DNA of 64,000 nt from Alteromonas sp. ASW11-130 (GTDB lineage Bacteria > Pseudomonadota > Gammaproteobacteria > Enterobacterales > Alteromonadaceae): contig NZ_JAPFRE010000045.1 in assembly GCF_026183735.1 (NCBI RefSeq), positions 124,001 through 188,000 of the forward strand. Direction: 5' to 3'. This document shows, piece after piece, positions 55,460 through 64,000 of the stretch (position 1 is its first letter; every line of letters begins with the position of its first letter). A program made the position numbers and the translations under genes. The notes beneath the pieces were generated by a model. The model was not told the DNA's origin and ran no database searches. It was given only the letters and a program-made list of their open reading frames with translations.

Positions 55460-57343
55460 CTAGCGTAAAATATTTTCGATTGCTTCTTGCGCCTCAAGCC
55501 AGTGTAGTTCTGATTCTTCCAGTTGCTGCTTTAGTTCAGTCTGCTCAGCAAGCAACGTCATCAATTTAGCCTTATTTTTATCGTCATACATATCAGGTTC
55601 AGCCAGTTGCGCTTCAATTTCGGTCAATTTTGCTGACGCTGTGGCCATATGCTTTTCATACTTATCTAGTTGTTTTTTGTAAGGTGCAGCTTGTTGACGA
55701 AGCTCAGCTTGCTTACGTTTTTCTGCTTTACGATCAACTTTAGGCTCTGATTCTGCAGACTGTTGCGATGATTTATCTTGCGATAAAATCCAGGTTTTAT
55801 AGTCTTCTAAATCACCATTAAAAGGATTAACTTCGCCAGCGTCGACCAAATAAAATGATTCACATACTGAGCTTAGCAGAAAACGGTCATGCGAGACTAA
55901 AACCATGGCACCTTCGAACGCTTGCAAAGCAATATTTAAGGCGTGACGCATCTCGAGATCAAGGTGGTTAGTGGGTTCATCAAGCAGTAATAAATTAGGT
56001 TTTAGATACACTATCATAGCTAATACCAGACGCGCTTTTTCACCGCCTGACATAGGCGCCACAGGCGAGATTGCTTCGTCACCTTGAAAACCAAAACCAC
56101 CCAGATAGTCTCTAATAGACTGTTCGGTTGCTTTTTCATCCAAACGCTGAATGTGTAATAGGGCATTAGCTGTCGGATCGAGCGTTTCCAGTTGATGTTG
56201 TGCGAAGTAACCCACGTTTAACCCTTGGGCTATAGTAAATTCCCCTTGCTGAGGAGCAAGAACACCTGCTAGCAACTTAATTAACGTAGATTTACCCTGA
56301 CCATTTCGCCCTAACAATCCAATACGGCTTCCAGGCACCAAATTAAGCTTAACCTGGTTCAAGATAGTGATCTCACCGTAACCCAATTTAACCTCACTCA
56401 TTTGCACGAGTGGGTTAGGCAGGGTGGTGGGTTGCGCAAAAACAAAATTGAACTGGCTCTGGGCATGCGCGGGAAGCAAATCTTCCATTTTCTGTAGTTG
56501 CTTAATCCGACTTTGTGCTTGCTTTGCTTTACTGGCTTTGGCTTTGAATCGATTGATAAATGACTCTAAATGCGCGCGTTTGGCCTGTTGTTTTTCAAAT
56601 TCTATGGTTTGTAGGCGTGCGCGCTCTGCCCGTTGTTTCTCATAACTCGAGTAGTTACCCGTATACGCCACCAATTTTTTGTGCTCTACACTGATAATTC
56701 CCGACACTGCGCTATCGATAAAGGCTTTGTCGTGAGATATAAGAATTAACGTTCCTTCATAGCGTTGAAGCCATTTCTCTAACCAGATCACCGCATCTAA
56801 GTCTAAGTGATTGGTAGGTTCATCTAGCAGCAACAGGTCTGAAGGACACAGTAGGGCCTGGGCCAAATTTAACCGCATACGCCACCCACCAGAAAATGCA
56901 TTAACCCCGTGAGACAATTGTTCTTGCGTAAAACCGAGTCCGGCAAGGATAGTTGCTGCACGAGCTTCAACGGTGTACGCCCCAGATTGATCTAATTGAC
57001 CATGGAGTTTCCCGATAGCCGCCCCATCATGACAGGCTTCGGCCTGAGCCAAATCAGCTTGCAACGCACGTAAACGAATATCGCCATCAATCACATAATC
57101 AAGTGCACTACGTTCTGTGGCAGGCGTTTCCTGCGCCACGCTGACAATACGCCATTGGGCCGGAACGTTACAGTCACCACTTTCAACACTCAATTCATTG
57201 CGTAATAGTGCAAATAAACTGGATTTTCCGCAGCCATTGGCACCAATTAACGCCACTTTTTGACCCGGGTTAATTTGTGCTGATACTTCATCAAGCAGCA
57301 CCTTATTTCCCCGCATCAACGTTACGTCTGACAATTTGATCAT
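55460..57343 (-). CDS. yheS: ABC-F ATPase YheS
   Basis: ABC-F proteins act on ribosomes and lack membrane domains. Two ATPase halves are visible: GANGCGKSSLF with FSGGWRMRLNLAQALL and LLLLDEPTNHLDLD, and GRNGQGKSTLI with MSGGEKARLVLAMIV and a second LLLLDEPTNHLD. The interdomain linker (FKAKASKAKQAQSRIKQLQK) and C-terminal coiled coil are typical. The opening GNKVLLDEVSAQINPGQKVA matches YheS. Length is 627. Confidence 0.95.
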   Translation of the reverse strand: MIKLSDVTLMRGNKVLLDEVSAQINPGQKVALIGANGCGKSSLFALLRNELSVESGDCNVPAQWRIVSVAQETPATERSALDYVIDGDIRLRALQADLAQAEACHDGAAIGKLHGQLDQSGAYTVEARAATILAGLGFTQEQLSHGVNAFSGGWRMRLNLAQALLCPSDLLLLDEPTNHLDLDAVIWLEKWLQRYEGTLILISHDKAFIDSAVSGIISVEHKKLVAYTGNYSSYEKQRAERARLQTIEFEKQQAKRAHLESFINRFKAKASKAKQAQSRIKQLQKMEDLLPAHAQSQFNFVFAQPTTLPNPLVQMSEVKLGYGEITILNQVKLNLVPGSRIGLLGRNGQGKSTLIKLLAGVLAPQQGEFTIAQGLNVGYFAQHQLETLDPTANALLHIQRLDEKATEQSIRDYLGGFGFQGDEAISPVAPMSGGEKARLVLAMIVYLKPNLLLLDEPTNHLDLEMRHALNIALQAFEGAMVLVSHDRFLLSSVCESFYLVDAGEVNPFNGDLEDYKTWILSQDKSSQQSAESEPKVDRKAEKRKQAELRQQAAPYKKQLDKYEKHMATASAKLTEIEAQLAEPDMYDDKNKAKLMTLLAEQTELKQQLEESELHWLEAQEAIENILR

Positions 57344-57452
57344 GTAATTTGAGCCTCCGTAAATTCGGCGCGTATCATAGCAGAATGCCGAAGGAATTAT
57401 TATTCACTTAATTAAGGTATAATGGGTTTAACGCCACTTTATGAGGAAAGCA

Positions 57453-57656
57453 ATGAGTACGAAAAAGCGCAAGCGTTTTATCGCTGGTGCCACCTGCCCA
57501 AAATGTCAGGCCTCTGACACCGTTATGCTGTATCTAGAACATAATGTCGAAAAACTGGAGTGCGTAGCTTGCGGCTACACTGAAAGCCAAGCAGAGAAAA
57601 ATGTACAAAACGCGGCAAAAGCTGAAAACAGCGTAATTGGGATATTCAAACCTTAA
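57453..57656 (+). CDS. yheV: YheV-family zinc-ribbon protein
   Basis: The ATG at 57453 follows GAGGAAAGCA and gives 67 residues. Two CxxC pairs (CPKC, CVAC) form a zinc ribbon, and the protein starts STKKRKRFIAGA and ends VIGIFKP, both characteristic of YheV. A GTG-like or earlier ATG at 57441 lacks a good site. It is divergent from yheS. Confidence 0.92.
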   Translation: MSTKKRKRFIAGATCPKCQASDTVMLYLEHNVEKLECVACGYTESQAEKNVQNAAKAENSVIGIFKP

Positions 57657-57730
57657 GCCGGCTTTATTTCTGATCGTTCTGCCATTACTCACCGTTTCAA
57701 CGATTAGTTAGCTAAAGCAGGAGCGCTTAG

Positions 57731-58912
57731 ATGCAATCAAAAATTTTCTCCCGCTGGACAACTGGGTTTGTCATATTCCTCGCGGTGCTTATCGCGCTAA
57801 GGATGGCACTTCCTTACGCCACAGAATGGTATTTAAATAAAATGCTGTCTGAAGAAGATGGTTTTGCGGGAAAAGAAACCCCTAAAGCCTTTGTCGGACA
57901 GGTCGGTGATGTAGATATCATGCTCTGGCGAGGTGCTTACAGCCTTGAAAATATTGAGCTGGTTAAGCGTAACGGTAAAATTCAAGAACCCTTTATTAAA
58001 GTCCGCGAAGTCGAATTCAGTTTACTATGGTCTGCGTTATTTGATGGGGCCTTGGTAGGCTCAATCGATCTTTACCAGCCTGAGCTTAATTTCGTCGACA
58101 GTAAAGATAAAAGCAAGTCGCAATCGGGTGAAGATGAGAAATGGCTCGTGCTGGCAGACCAACTGTTTCCGCTAAAAATTGATATGCTCAAGATTCACGA
58201 CGGAAAGGTGGCATTTCACAACACCGATGTAAAGCCTGAAGTCCATATCTCGCTTCACGATATTACTCTTAAAGCTCAGAATTTGGTGAATAGCAGAGAC
58301 TTATCCAAAGATTTAGTGGGTCGAGTAGAAGCGCAGGGAGAAGCAGCTAGCGCAGGCACCATCAAGCTCAAAGGGTCACTTGATCCGCAAACACAGAAAC
58401 CTACCTTCGATTTGGACGTCAAAGCAGAGCAGATCGCATTAGTGAATTTTAAGAACTTTTTAGATACTTACGCTCCTTTCGATTTAGAGGCGGGAAGCTT
58501 GGATTTAGCGCTGGAACTTGCCAGTGATAACGGCGAAATAAAAGGCTATGCCAAACCGATATTACATAATGTCGAAGTATTTTCCTGGAAAGGAGATATT
58601 GAACAAGATAACGATGGCTTTTTCCAAGGCATGGTTGAAATGGGTTCAGCGTTTATTGCTGAACTTCTTGAAAATCAGTCTAAAGACCAAATAGCTACCC
58701 GTATACCGATAGAAGGCTCTATCGATTCTCCCGATACCCCACTGATTCCCACCGTTTTAGGGATTTTAAAAAATGCTTTTATTCAGGCGCTTAAAGGGGA
58801 TTTGGAAAACAGCGTTGACTTAGAGCAAAGCACCGATCCGAGTGAGGATAGTGAATCAGATAACAACAATGAAGTAGAAGATAAGTCTCAAGAATCTCAA
58901 AAAGAAAAGTGA
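57731..58912 (+). CDS. AsmA/DUF748-like envelope protein
   Basis: The protein has an N-terminal membrane helix (WTTGFVIFLAVLIALRMALP) and a long periplasmic domain with the DUF748 pattern (GDVDIMLWRGAYSLENIEL, FIKVREVEFSLLWSALFDGALVGSIDLYQP as a longer motif shown in parts, and FDLEAGSLDLALELAS). Such proteins resemble AsmA-family lipid-transport bridges. The last 40 residues are Ser/Glu/Asp-rich and appear disordered. Its stop codon lies within a GAAAAGT heptamer repeat. Confidence 0.75.
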   Translation: MQSKIFSRWTTGFVIFLAVLIALRMALPYATEWYLNKMLSEEDGFAGKETPKAFVGQVGDVDIMLWRGAYSLENIELVKRNGKIQEPFIKVREVEFSLLWSALFDGALVGSIDLYQPELNFVDSKDKSKSQSGEDEKWLVLADQLFPLKIDMLKIHDGKVAFHNTDVKPEVHISLHDITLKAQNLVNSRDLSKDLVGRVEAQGEAASAGTIKLKGSLDPQTQKPTFDLDVKAEQIALVNFKNFLDTYAPFDLEAGSLDLALELASDNGEIKGYAKPILHNVEVFSWKGDIEQDNDGFFQGMVEMGSAFIAELLENQSKDQIATRIPIEGSIDSPDTPLIPTVLGILKNAFIQALKGDLENSVDLEQSTDPSEDSESDNNNEVEDKSQESQKEK

Positions 58913-58924
58913 AAAGTGAAAAGT
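58904..58924. repeat. Heptamer tandem repeat, GAAAAGT, three copies
   Basis: Three perfect copies span the stop codon of the AsmA-like gene (TGA at 58910-58912). A copy-number change of one unit would alter the C-terminus or the position of the stop. Confidence 0.9.
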
Positions 58925-58952
58925 GTGATTTAGCAACCCATAAGGAGAAGAT

Positions 58953-59465
58953 ATGAAACTTGTTACTATTAGTATTTTAGCCACACTATCAACTTTTTCG
59001 TATGCGCATTCTGTAAAAATGCTCAACGTTCAGTCAGGAAAGCCCGCCGGAACAGTAGAGATTAGTGAAACTGAACACGGGCTCGTGTTTCAACCCTCTT
59101 TAAAAGGCATCGCGCCTGGCGGTCACGGCTTTCATTTGCATGAGAATCCAACATGTGAAAGCGCCGTAAAAAAGGGAAAGAAAGTACCGGCGGGAGCAGC
59201 GGGAAGTCATTATGATCCGCAAAATACAGACAAGCATGGATACCCGTGGGGTGAAGATAATCATTTAGGAGATTTGCCCTTACTCTATGTGGATGAAAAG
59301 GGAAATGCCGACACCCCAGTACTCGCTCCGAGACTGAGCATGGGTGATATTGAGGGCAGAGCGCTAATGGTTCATGAAGAAGGCGATAATTATTCGGACG
59401 CTCCGCAAAAACTAGGCGGGGGCGGCGCGCGGGTACTATGTGGCGTTATAAAGGCGTCTAAATAA
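58953..59465 (+). CDS. sodC: Periplasmic Cu-Zn superoxide dismutase
   Basis: SodC converts superoxide to hydrogen peroxide in the periplasm. The signal peptide ends TFSYA. Copper and zinc ligands appear in HGFHLHENPTC, GSHYDPQNTDKHGYPWGE, NHLGDLP and MVHEEGDNYSD; the disulfide cysteines are in ENPTCES and RVLCGVI. Length (170) is normal. RBS is AAGGAGAAG. It lies 40 bases after the AsmA-like gene. Confidence 0.95.
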   Translation: MKLVTISILATLSTFSYAHSVKMLNVQSGKPAGTVEISETEHGLVFQPSLKGIAPGGHGFHLHENPTCESAVKKGKKVPAGAAGSHYDPQNTDKHGYPWGEDNHLGDLPLLYVDEKGNADTPVLAPRLSMGDIEGRALMVHEEGDNYSDAPQKLGGGGARVLCGVIKASK

Positions 59466-59718
59466 CTTCCTCAGGCAAGTAAGGCGATGGAGTAGGGTTA
59501 TTCTTAAAACTCCATTCGCCTTGCATGCTACAACATTATGTCAATTTGTATGTGTTATTGGGAGAAGTAACTAATAATACACACCTCTTTACGCGGCGGA
59601 TGATCTTACCCCTCGCGTACAACTTCGCTACTGTCACCCTATGAAATTAGCTATTTGAATTGAAATTGGCACAACAGTGAAACAATTACAAACATGTAAG
59701 AATTATTGAGAGGGGGGA

Positions 59719-59736
59719 CCAGCAGAAACCTGCTGG
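59719..59736 (-). terminator. Hairpin after the acidic lipoprotein gene
   Basis: The perfect 7-bp stem CCAGCAG/CTGCTGG with a 4-base loop is followed on the minus strand by a pyrimidine-rich tail (TCCCCCCTCTC). It is a plausible terminator lacking a clean U run. Confidence 0.5.
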
Positions 59737-59753
59737 CCGGGGAGAAGCCAAAC

Positions 59754-60071
59754 TTATCTATCGTCCTCTTCTTCCTCACCCTCTTCTTCATCAGGCATAG
59801 TCACGTCAACAGTTGGCACTTCCACTTTTTTAGTTTCTGTACCCACATCCACGTCTGCTACATCCACGTCGTATTCAGGCATTTCACCGCCTTCAACGTC
59901 TATATCAGGAAGTTCACCTTCATCGGTTTTCTTAACCTCATACTCAGGTAGCTCGCCCGCATCAGCGTCTACGTCTGGCATTTCGCCATCTTCAGTTTTA
60001 TCTACATCACACGCCCCTAAAGCGAGAGCGATACTCGAAATCATCAATAATTTATTAAGTTTTAACATCAT
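59754..60071 (-). CDS. Very acidic repeat lipoprotein
   Basis: A lipoprotein signal (LLMISSIALALGAC) anchors a short 80-residue mature part built on a repeat of about 15-16 residues around GE(L/M)P(D/E): GEMPDVDADAGELPEYEV, GELPDIDVEGGEMPEYDV, then PTVDVTMPDEEEG and an Asp/Glu tail. It has almost no basic residues apart from scattered lysines and one terminal arginine. Either of two adjacent ATG codons may be the start; GGAG lies upstream. It is divergent from katG. The function is unknown; the charge pattern suggests binding of cations or basic partners. Confidence 0.7.
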   Translation of the reverse strand: MMLKLNKLLMISSIALALGACDVDKTEDGEMPDVDADAGELPEYEVKKTDEGELPDIDVEGGEMPEYDVDVADVDVGTETKKVEVPTVDVTMPDEEEGEEEEDDR

Positions 60072-60293
60072 TTTTCTCCATTTTTAGGATTGGGTTAAAA
60101 TTAAGCACCTTTCATGCCAATAACAGATAGTTAGCAAACAATAGAATCCCGCAAGCTTTATATAAAGATAGTCGCTATCAATCATAAAAACTAATCCTAG
60201 TAATCGTTTATATGAATTAACGGCTAATGGAAAGTTAATATCATATAACCTATATTCTATTTGGTGTGTACAAAATTTGAACAAGGGATTAAT

Positions 60294-62513
60294 ATGTTAT
60301 TTCGAAAAGCAAAAGTCGCAACGTTATGTGCGCTACTTATTGCAGGACCTATCAGTGCAGATAATCAAATCATTAGCGAACTTTCCTCTCCCGTATCCAA
60401 TCAGTTTTGGTGGCCTGATCAACTAGATCTTTCACCTTTACGTGACCATGAAATGCGCTCCAATCCCTATGGCGAAGACTTTAATTACGCCAAAGCGTTC
60501 GAAAGCCTCGATATTGAGGCCGTCGAGAAGGACGTTAACGCGTTGCTCACTTCATCAAAAGATTGGTGGCCGGCTGATTTTGGCAACTATGGGCCGCTAT
60601 TTATCCGGCTAAGCTGGCACAGCGCTGGTACATACCGAACTATTGACGGCCGCGGCGGTGCCGGCGGCGGGCAGATGCGTTTTGACCCCCTTAACAGTTG
60701 GCCTGACAATGGTAATTTGGATAAAGCCCGGCGTCTGCTATGGCCCATTAAACAGAAGTATGGCAGAGCCCTCTCCTGGAGTGACCTAATGGTACTGGCG
60801 GGCACGGTGGGGATGAAAAACATGGGCTTTACTATTTACGGATTCGCGTTTGGTCGAGCTGACGATTGGGAGCCAGATTTCGTTTACTGGGGGCCTGAAG
60901 TGGAAATGCTTGCAAGCGACCGCAAGGACAAAGATGGTGAACTAATCCGTCCCTTGGGGGCTACCCATATGGGCCTGATATACGTCAACCCGGAAGGCCC
61001 AAGGGGTAAACCGGATCCAGCTGGTTCTGCTAAAAATATACGTACCGCGTTTAGCCGGATGGCGATGAACGATGAAGAAACCGTTGCGTTGATTGCCGGC
61101 GGCCATACTTTCGGCAAAATGCACGGCGCTCGTAAGCCTGACTGTTTGGGTAAAGAACCTGCTGCTGCCGATTTGGAAGCTCAAGGTCAAGGGTGGCTCA
61201 ATAATTGTGGTAAGGGCCACTCTGAAGACACCACCACCAGTGGCATTGAAGGGGCATGGACCCAAACTCCCACTAAATGGTCATCACTGTACTTGTCTAA
61301 CTTGCTTAACCATGAATGGGAGCAGACCAAAAGCCCAGCGGGTGGTATCGTGTGGCACCCTAAAGACAAATCCTTGCACAAAGCAGTGCCCGACGCCCAC
61401 GTGAAAGGTAAAAGAAATCCGCCGGTCATGACCACCGCGGATTTGGCATTGAAATTCGACCCCGAATACAGAAAAATTGCCGAACGATTTCTGAAAAACC
61501 CAGACGAATATGAGAAAGCATTTGCTAAGGCTTGGTATAAACTGACGCATCGCGATATGGGGCCCACCGCACGCTATTTAGGCAACAATGTCCCTGATGA
61601 AGAGCTAATCTGGCAAGACCCAATCCCAGAAGTTAATTACGAGCATATTAATGACAAAGATATTGCCGCACTTAAAAAGCAAATTTTGGCCACTGATCTA
61701 ACTGTTTCCCAGCTTGTTAGAACTGCATGGGCTGCAGCTTCGAGCCATCGGGTTACGGATATGCGTGGGGGCGCGAATGGTGGAAGACTACGTCTTGAGC
61801 CACAAAACAATTGGGAAGTGAATAATCCACAAGAACTTAAACAGGTTTTAGCCGCTCTTGAAAAGGTGCAGTCTGATTTTAATAAAAATTCAGGCAACAA
61901 GCAGGTTTCAATGGCTGATTTAATTGTGCTGGGGGGAGCGGCTGCGATTGAGAAAGCCGCGCAGGAAGCTGGACACCCAGTTGATGTGCCATTTGAACCC
62001 GGCCGAGCGGATGCGACTAAGGAGCAAACTGATGCGCAATCGTTTGCATTACTTGAACCCACCGCCGATGCGTTCAGAAATTACTATAATCCTTCCAAAA
62101 GTTATCGACCTGTACTTGAGATGATGGTCGATAAAGCGGACCAGCTTGACCTAACGGTTCCTGAAATGACGGTATTGATTGGTGGCATGCGTGCGTTAGA
62201 CGCAAATGCCAATGGGGATAAGCATGGCGTATTCACTGATAAGCCTGGAACCCTAAACAATGACTTTTTCGTTAATCTGTTAAGCATGGATACCACGTGG
62301 GAAAAAATGAACGAAAAAGAAGGCTTTTATCAAGGTAAAGATCGTAAATCAGGTGACAACAAATGGACTGCAACCCCGGTTGATCTGATATTTGGTGCGA
62401 ATGCGGAGCTTCGGGCTGTCGCGGAAGCGTATGCATCCAGTGACTCTGATCAGATGTTTGTAGATCATTTCGTTAAAGCGTGGCATAAGGTGATGAATTT
62501 AGACAGGTTCTAA
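60294..62513 (+). CDS. katG: Catalase-peroxidase with signal peptide
   Basis: This bifunctional heme enzyme removes hydrogen peroxide. The ATG at 60294 follows AAGGGATTAAT and opens a signal peptide ([22 protein letters not shown]); a GTG at 60261 would extend it needlessly. The distal heme site is [11 protein letters not shown], the cross-linked tyrosine is in [10 protein letters not shown] and the Met in RMAMNDEE, and the proximal His is in [12 protein letters not shown]. The second, non-heme domain starts around residue 430. Length is 739. Exported KatG forms (KatP-like) are known in some proteobacteria. Confidence 0.95.
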   Translation: MLFRKAKVATLCALLIAGPISADNQIISELSSPVSNQFWWPDQLDLSPLRDHEMRSNPYGEDFNYAKAFESLDIEAVEKDVNALLTSSKDWWPADFGNYGPLFIRLSWHSAGTYRTIDGRGGAGGGQMRFDPLNSWPDNGNLDKARRLLWPIKQKYGRALSWSDLMVLAGTVGMKNMGFTIYGFAFGRADDWEPDFVYWGPEVEMLASDRKDKDGELIRPLGATHMGLIYVNPEGPRGKPDPAGSAKNIRTAFSRMAMNDEETVALIAGGHTFGKMHGARKPDCLGKEPAAADLEAQGQGWLNNCGKGHSEDTTTSGIEGAWTQTPTKWSSLYLSNLLNHEWEQTKSPAGGIVWHPKDKSLHKAVPDAHVKGKRNPPVMTTADLALKFDPEYRKIAERFLKNPDEYEKAFAKAWYKLTHRDMGPTARYLGNNVPDEELIWQDPIPEVNYEHINDKDIAALKKQILATDLTVSQLVRTAWAAASSHRVTDMRGGANGGRLRLEPQNNWEVNNPQELKQVLAALEKVQSDFNKNSGNKQVSMADLIVLGGAAAIEKAAQEAGHPVDVPFEPGRADATKEQTDAQSFALLEPTADAFRNYYNPSKSYRPVLEMMVDKADQLDLTVPEMTVLIGGMRALDANANGDKHGVFTDKPGTLNNDFFVNLLSMDTTWEKMNEKEGFYQGKDRKSGDNKWTATPVDLIFGANAELRAVAEAYASSDSDQMFVDHFVKAWHKVMNLDRF

Positions 62514-62532
62514 CCCCTGTATCTTCGTGATT

Positions 62533-62558
62533 AAAGCGCCTTGATGGCGCTTTCTTCT
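62533..62558 (+). terminator. Rho-independent terminator of katG
   Basis: The perfect 8-bp stem AAAGCGCC/GGCGCTTT with loop TTGAT is followed by TCTTCT. It lies 20 bases after the stop. Confidence 0.8.
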
Positions 62559-63264
62559 CCAGCTCTGGTTTTACCCGGTGGAAAGTCAGCGGCATAACAA
62601 AGAGAGCACAAATCTGCATGGAGTGTATTCCCTACACATAAGTTCGCTTCACCTTTCGCTGAGCCCCGGCCACTTCAAACTGCATTTCAAATACATTGCG
62701 TATATGCTGACATTATCGCCGACGTTGGCGGGTTCATGGAGGATTCTAACGAAATTGAAAATTGAGTTAATTAAAGCAGCGAGATTGTTTACCCCTGCTA
62801 TTCGTACGCGAAGTTATCGTACAAGCCGGATTTTTTGGTGCAACCACTACGAATGACTTGGTTTGGGGTATTTGTAAAACAAAAAGAATGTATGAAAACG
62901 GACCAGATGACGTAATTCTTTGGTGTTAATAACACACCATAGCGATGATTAATTTAAACATGTAAATCTCTTCATTGACCGGTCACCTCGCGAGAGGGCT
63001 TAAGTCTACAATACAAACAGATTTTCGGGCGATTACTGCCAGAACGACGCCACGGCATTAGGCATTCTGGCCTAATAAGGTGACGTTGGCGATTACTGGG
63101 GCTGTCGACGACTTTCTGAAAGCACCGATTCATTGCCACACATCACTGCCTTTGTTATTTATGAGTCGTCAAAAGAATAGGAATCAAGGTAGAACCTAGT
63201 TTTTTGAGGAAAATAGATGTTCCCTACCCAGATGGAAGACCAATCCATTAACAGAGATTTCTAC
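62559..63264. other. Long intergenic region without a supported gene
   Basis: About 700 bases between katG and the minus-strand membrane protein gene contain no frame with a ribosome-binding site or recognisable product. A 92-codon frame from a GTG at 62578 looks like chance translation. The region may contain old gene remnants, but I cannot identify them. Confidence 0.4.
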
Positions 63265-63720
63265 TCAGGCAAATTGAACAGAGTGTATATCTTTGTGGTG
63301 CCAGCGCGTGCCTAGCAGATAACTTGTTCCTAACATGACACAAATAGCAGAACTGACCAGCCAAAACAGAGACGAATTATCAGCTAAAATATAGATTTCA
63401 GGTGATACCGCAAAAACTAAACCTATCGCGCCACGGATAAAAAAGATACCGGTGAGTACATAAAGTACTGTTTTTTGGAAGGGAAGTTTAAACAACATAT
63501 TTGCGGCTGCAAATGCGTAAAGCGAGCCAAGAAATAAGCCTAATGCAAGTACGCATGTCACGATGGAAGGATAAATACTTCCTGATTCCGCCAACTGCGC
63601 CATCTGTTCGCCCGCACCAAATTTACGGTACCACTGTGCGCCCCGAAAAATGATGGCCACATGCAGTAAAGAGGCGAAGAGACTCGCACACCCCGCTAAA
63701 ATTAACCAGATCCTACCCAC
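63265..63720 (-). CDS. Small integral membrane protein, four predicted helices
   Basis: The 151-residue protein has four hydrophobic helices at about residues 4-24, 52-75, 85-105 and 115-138, with the motif FGAGEQMAQLAESGSIYPS in the first loop. It resembles uncharacterised small membrane proteins. The function is unknown. No gene is seen between it and the end of the window. Confidence 0.6.
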   Translation of the reverse strand: MGRIWLILAGCASLFASLLHVAIIFRGAQWYRKFGAGEQMAQLAESGSIYPSIVTCVLALGLFLGSLYAFAAANMLFKLPFQKTVLYVLTGIFFIRGAIGLVFAVSPEIYILADNSSLFWLVSSAICVMLGTSYLLGTRWHHKDIHSVQFA

Positions 63721-64000
63721 TGTTATTGTCCTTTTATTATCATTTACCCACTGTCCGAATTGTGATTGGGCGCTTATAAGGTTATAAATTAAACAAAATA
63801 AAGGTTAGTGATCAAGCTTTTTTGCAAAAAACCGAAAATTGTAAGTGCTAGGCAGAGCTTATTTTTTAGCTTCCTACCCACCCCGCTGCGTGACAAATGT
63901 TAAGATGACCCGTAAATCGACTTCTCTTTCGGTGATAACCCAATCAAGACGCAAACCCTTATAAGAGGAGGGTGATAAAAAACTAAACACCTAGCTTGGA

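Noticed and set aside
60156-60185. A short palindrome GATAG-TCG-CTATC upstream of katG, considered as an OxyR site
   Set aside because: The spacing between half-sites (three bases) does not fit the OxyR pattern of ATAG and CTAT separated by seven.
60084-60284. A 66-codon minus-strand frame between the acidic lipoprotein and katG
   Set aside because: It fills the divergent promoter region, has no good ribosome-binding site and no recognisable sequence.
62578-62856. A 92-codon plus-strand frame after katG
   Set aside because: It starts at a GTG without a ribosome-binding site, right after the terminator, and its product looks like random translation.
1-64000. Search for prophage, insertion sequences, integrases, toxin-antitoxin pairs and restriction or other defence genes
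   Set aside because: No transposase, integrase, phage structural, methylase-nuclease pair or toxin-like frame was recognised; the FAN1 fusion is better explained as a DNA repair enzyme.

Overview
The window looks like chromosomal DNA from a marine-type gammaproteobacterium of the Alteromonadales (Alteromonadaceae-like). The reasons are gene content and order: dusB-fis followed by purH and purD, ompR-envZ facing pckA-hslO-hslR, a complete gspC-N operon, nudE-cysQ and a yheS/yheT/yheU/yheV neighbourhood, with moderate GC content and AT-rich intergenic regions. No rRNA, tRNA, prophage, insertion sequence or CRISPR array was seen. Most of the window is core genome, with accessory genes at about 1.3-13 kb and 43.7-55 kb.

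Layout. 1-1112 is the 3' end of accC with its terminator. 1.2-13.6 kb is accessory: a candidate structured small RNA (minus strand), a Tat-exported Gfo/Idh/MocA oxidoreductase, a full-length FAN1-like VRR-NUC nuclease fused to a DEDDh exonuclease, a cluster of secreted guanine deaminase, Tsx-like channel and chemoreceptor, a small zinc-ribbon-like protein, a HiPIP, a secreted S10 carboxypeptidase, and an overlapping DUF4920/solute-binding protein pair. 13.7-21.2 kb is housekeeping: prmA, dusB-fis, purH, an exported methyltransferase, purD, prkB. 22-27.3 kb holds ompR-envZ, pckA, hslO and hslR. 27.5-38.9 kb is the type II secretion operon gspC-D-E-F-G-H-I-J-K-L-M-N with overlapping or nearly abutting genes. 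38.9-43.7 kb holds a semialdehyde dehydrogenase, yjjX-yrfG, and nudE-cysQ-yceI.

43.7-52.2 kb is a second accessory block: short heptamer tandem repeats, a CadC-like membrane regulator with a beta-propeller sensor, a divergent secreted esterase and propeller protein, a propeller lipoprotein and a DUF5666 lipoprotein. 52.5-57.7 kb is the yheU-yheT / yheS / yheV region, interrupted by a TIGR02444 gene, a frameshifted DUF4440 gene and a membrane-anchored hypothetical. 57.7-62.5 kb has an AsmA/DUF748-like protein, Cu-Zn superoxide dismutase, a very acidic lipoprotein and a catalase-peroxidase with a signal peptide, so two enzymes that detoxify reactive oxygen outside the cytoplasm lie close together. 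The end of the window holds a small membrane protein.

The observations I rate highest are: the candidate small RNA at 1212-1315; the FAN1-DEDDh fusion; the secreted purine deaminase / nucleoside channel / chemoreceptor cluster; a family of 7-bp tandem repeats, one of which occupies the whole leader of yheT; and a DUF4440 gene broken by two single-base losses in homopolymers. I saw no clear multi-gene defence system. All calls come from reading the sequence; no database search was run.
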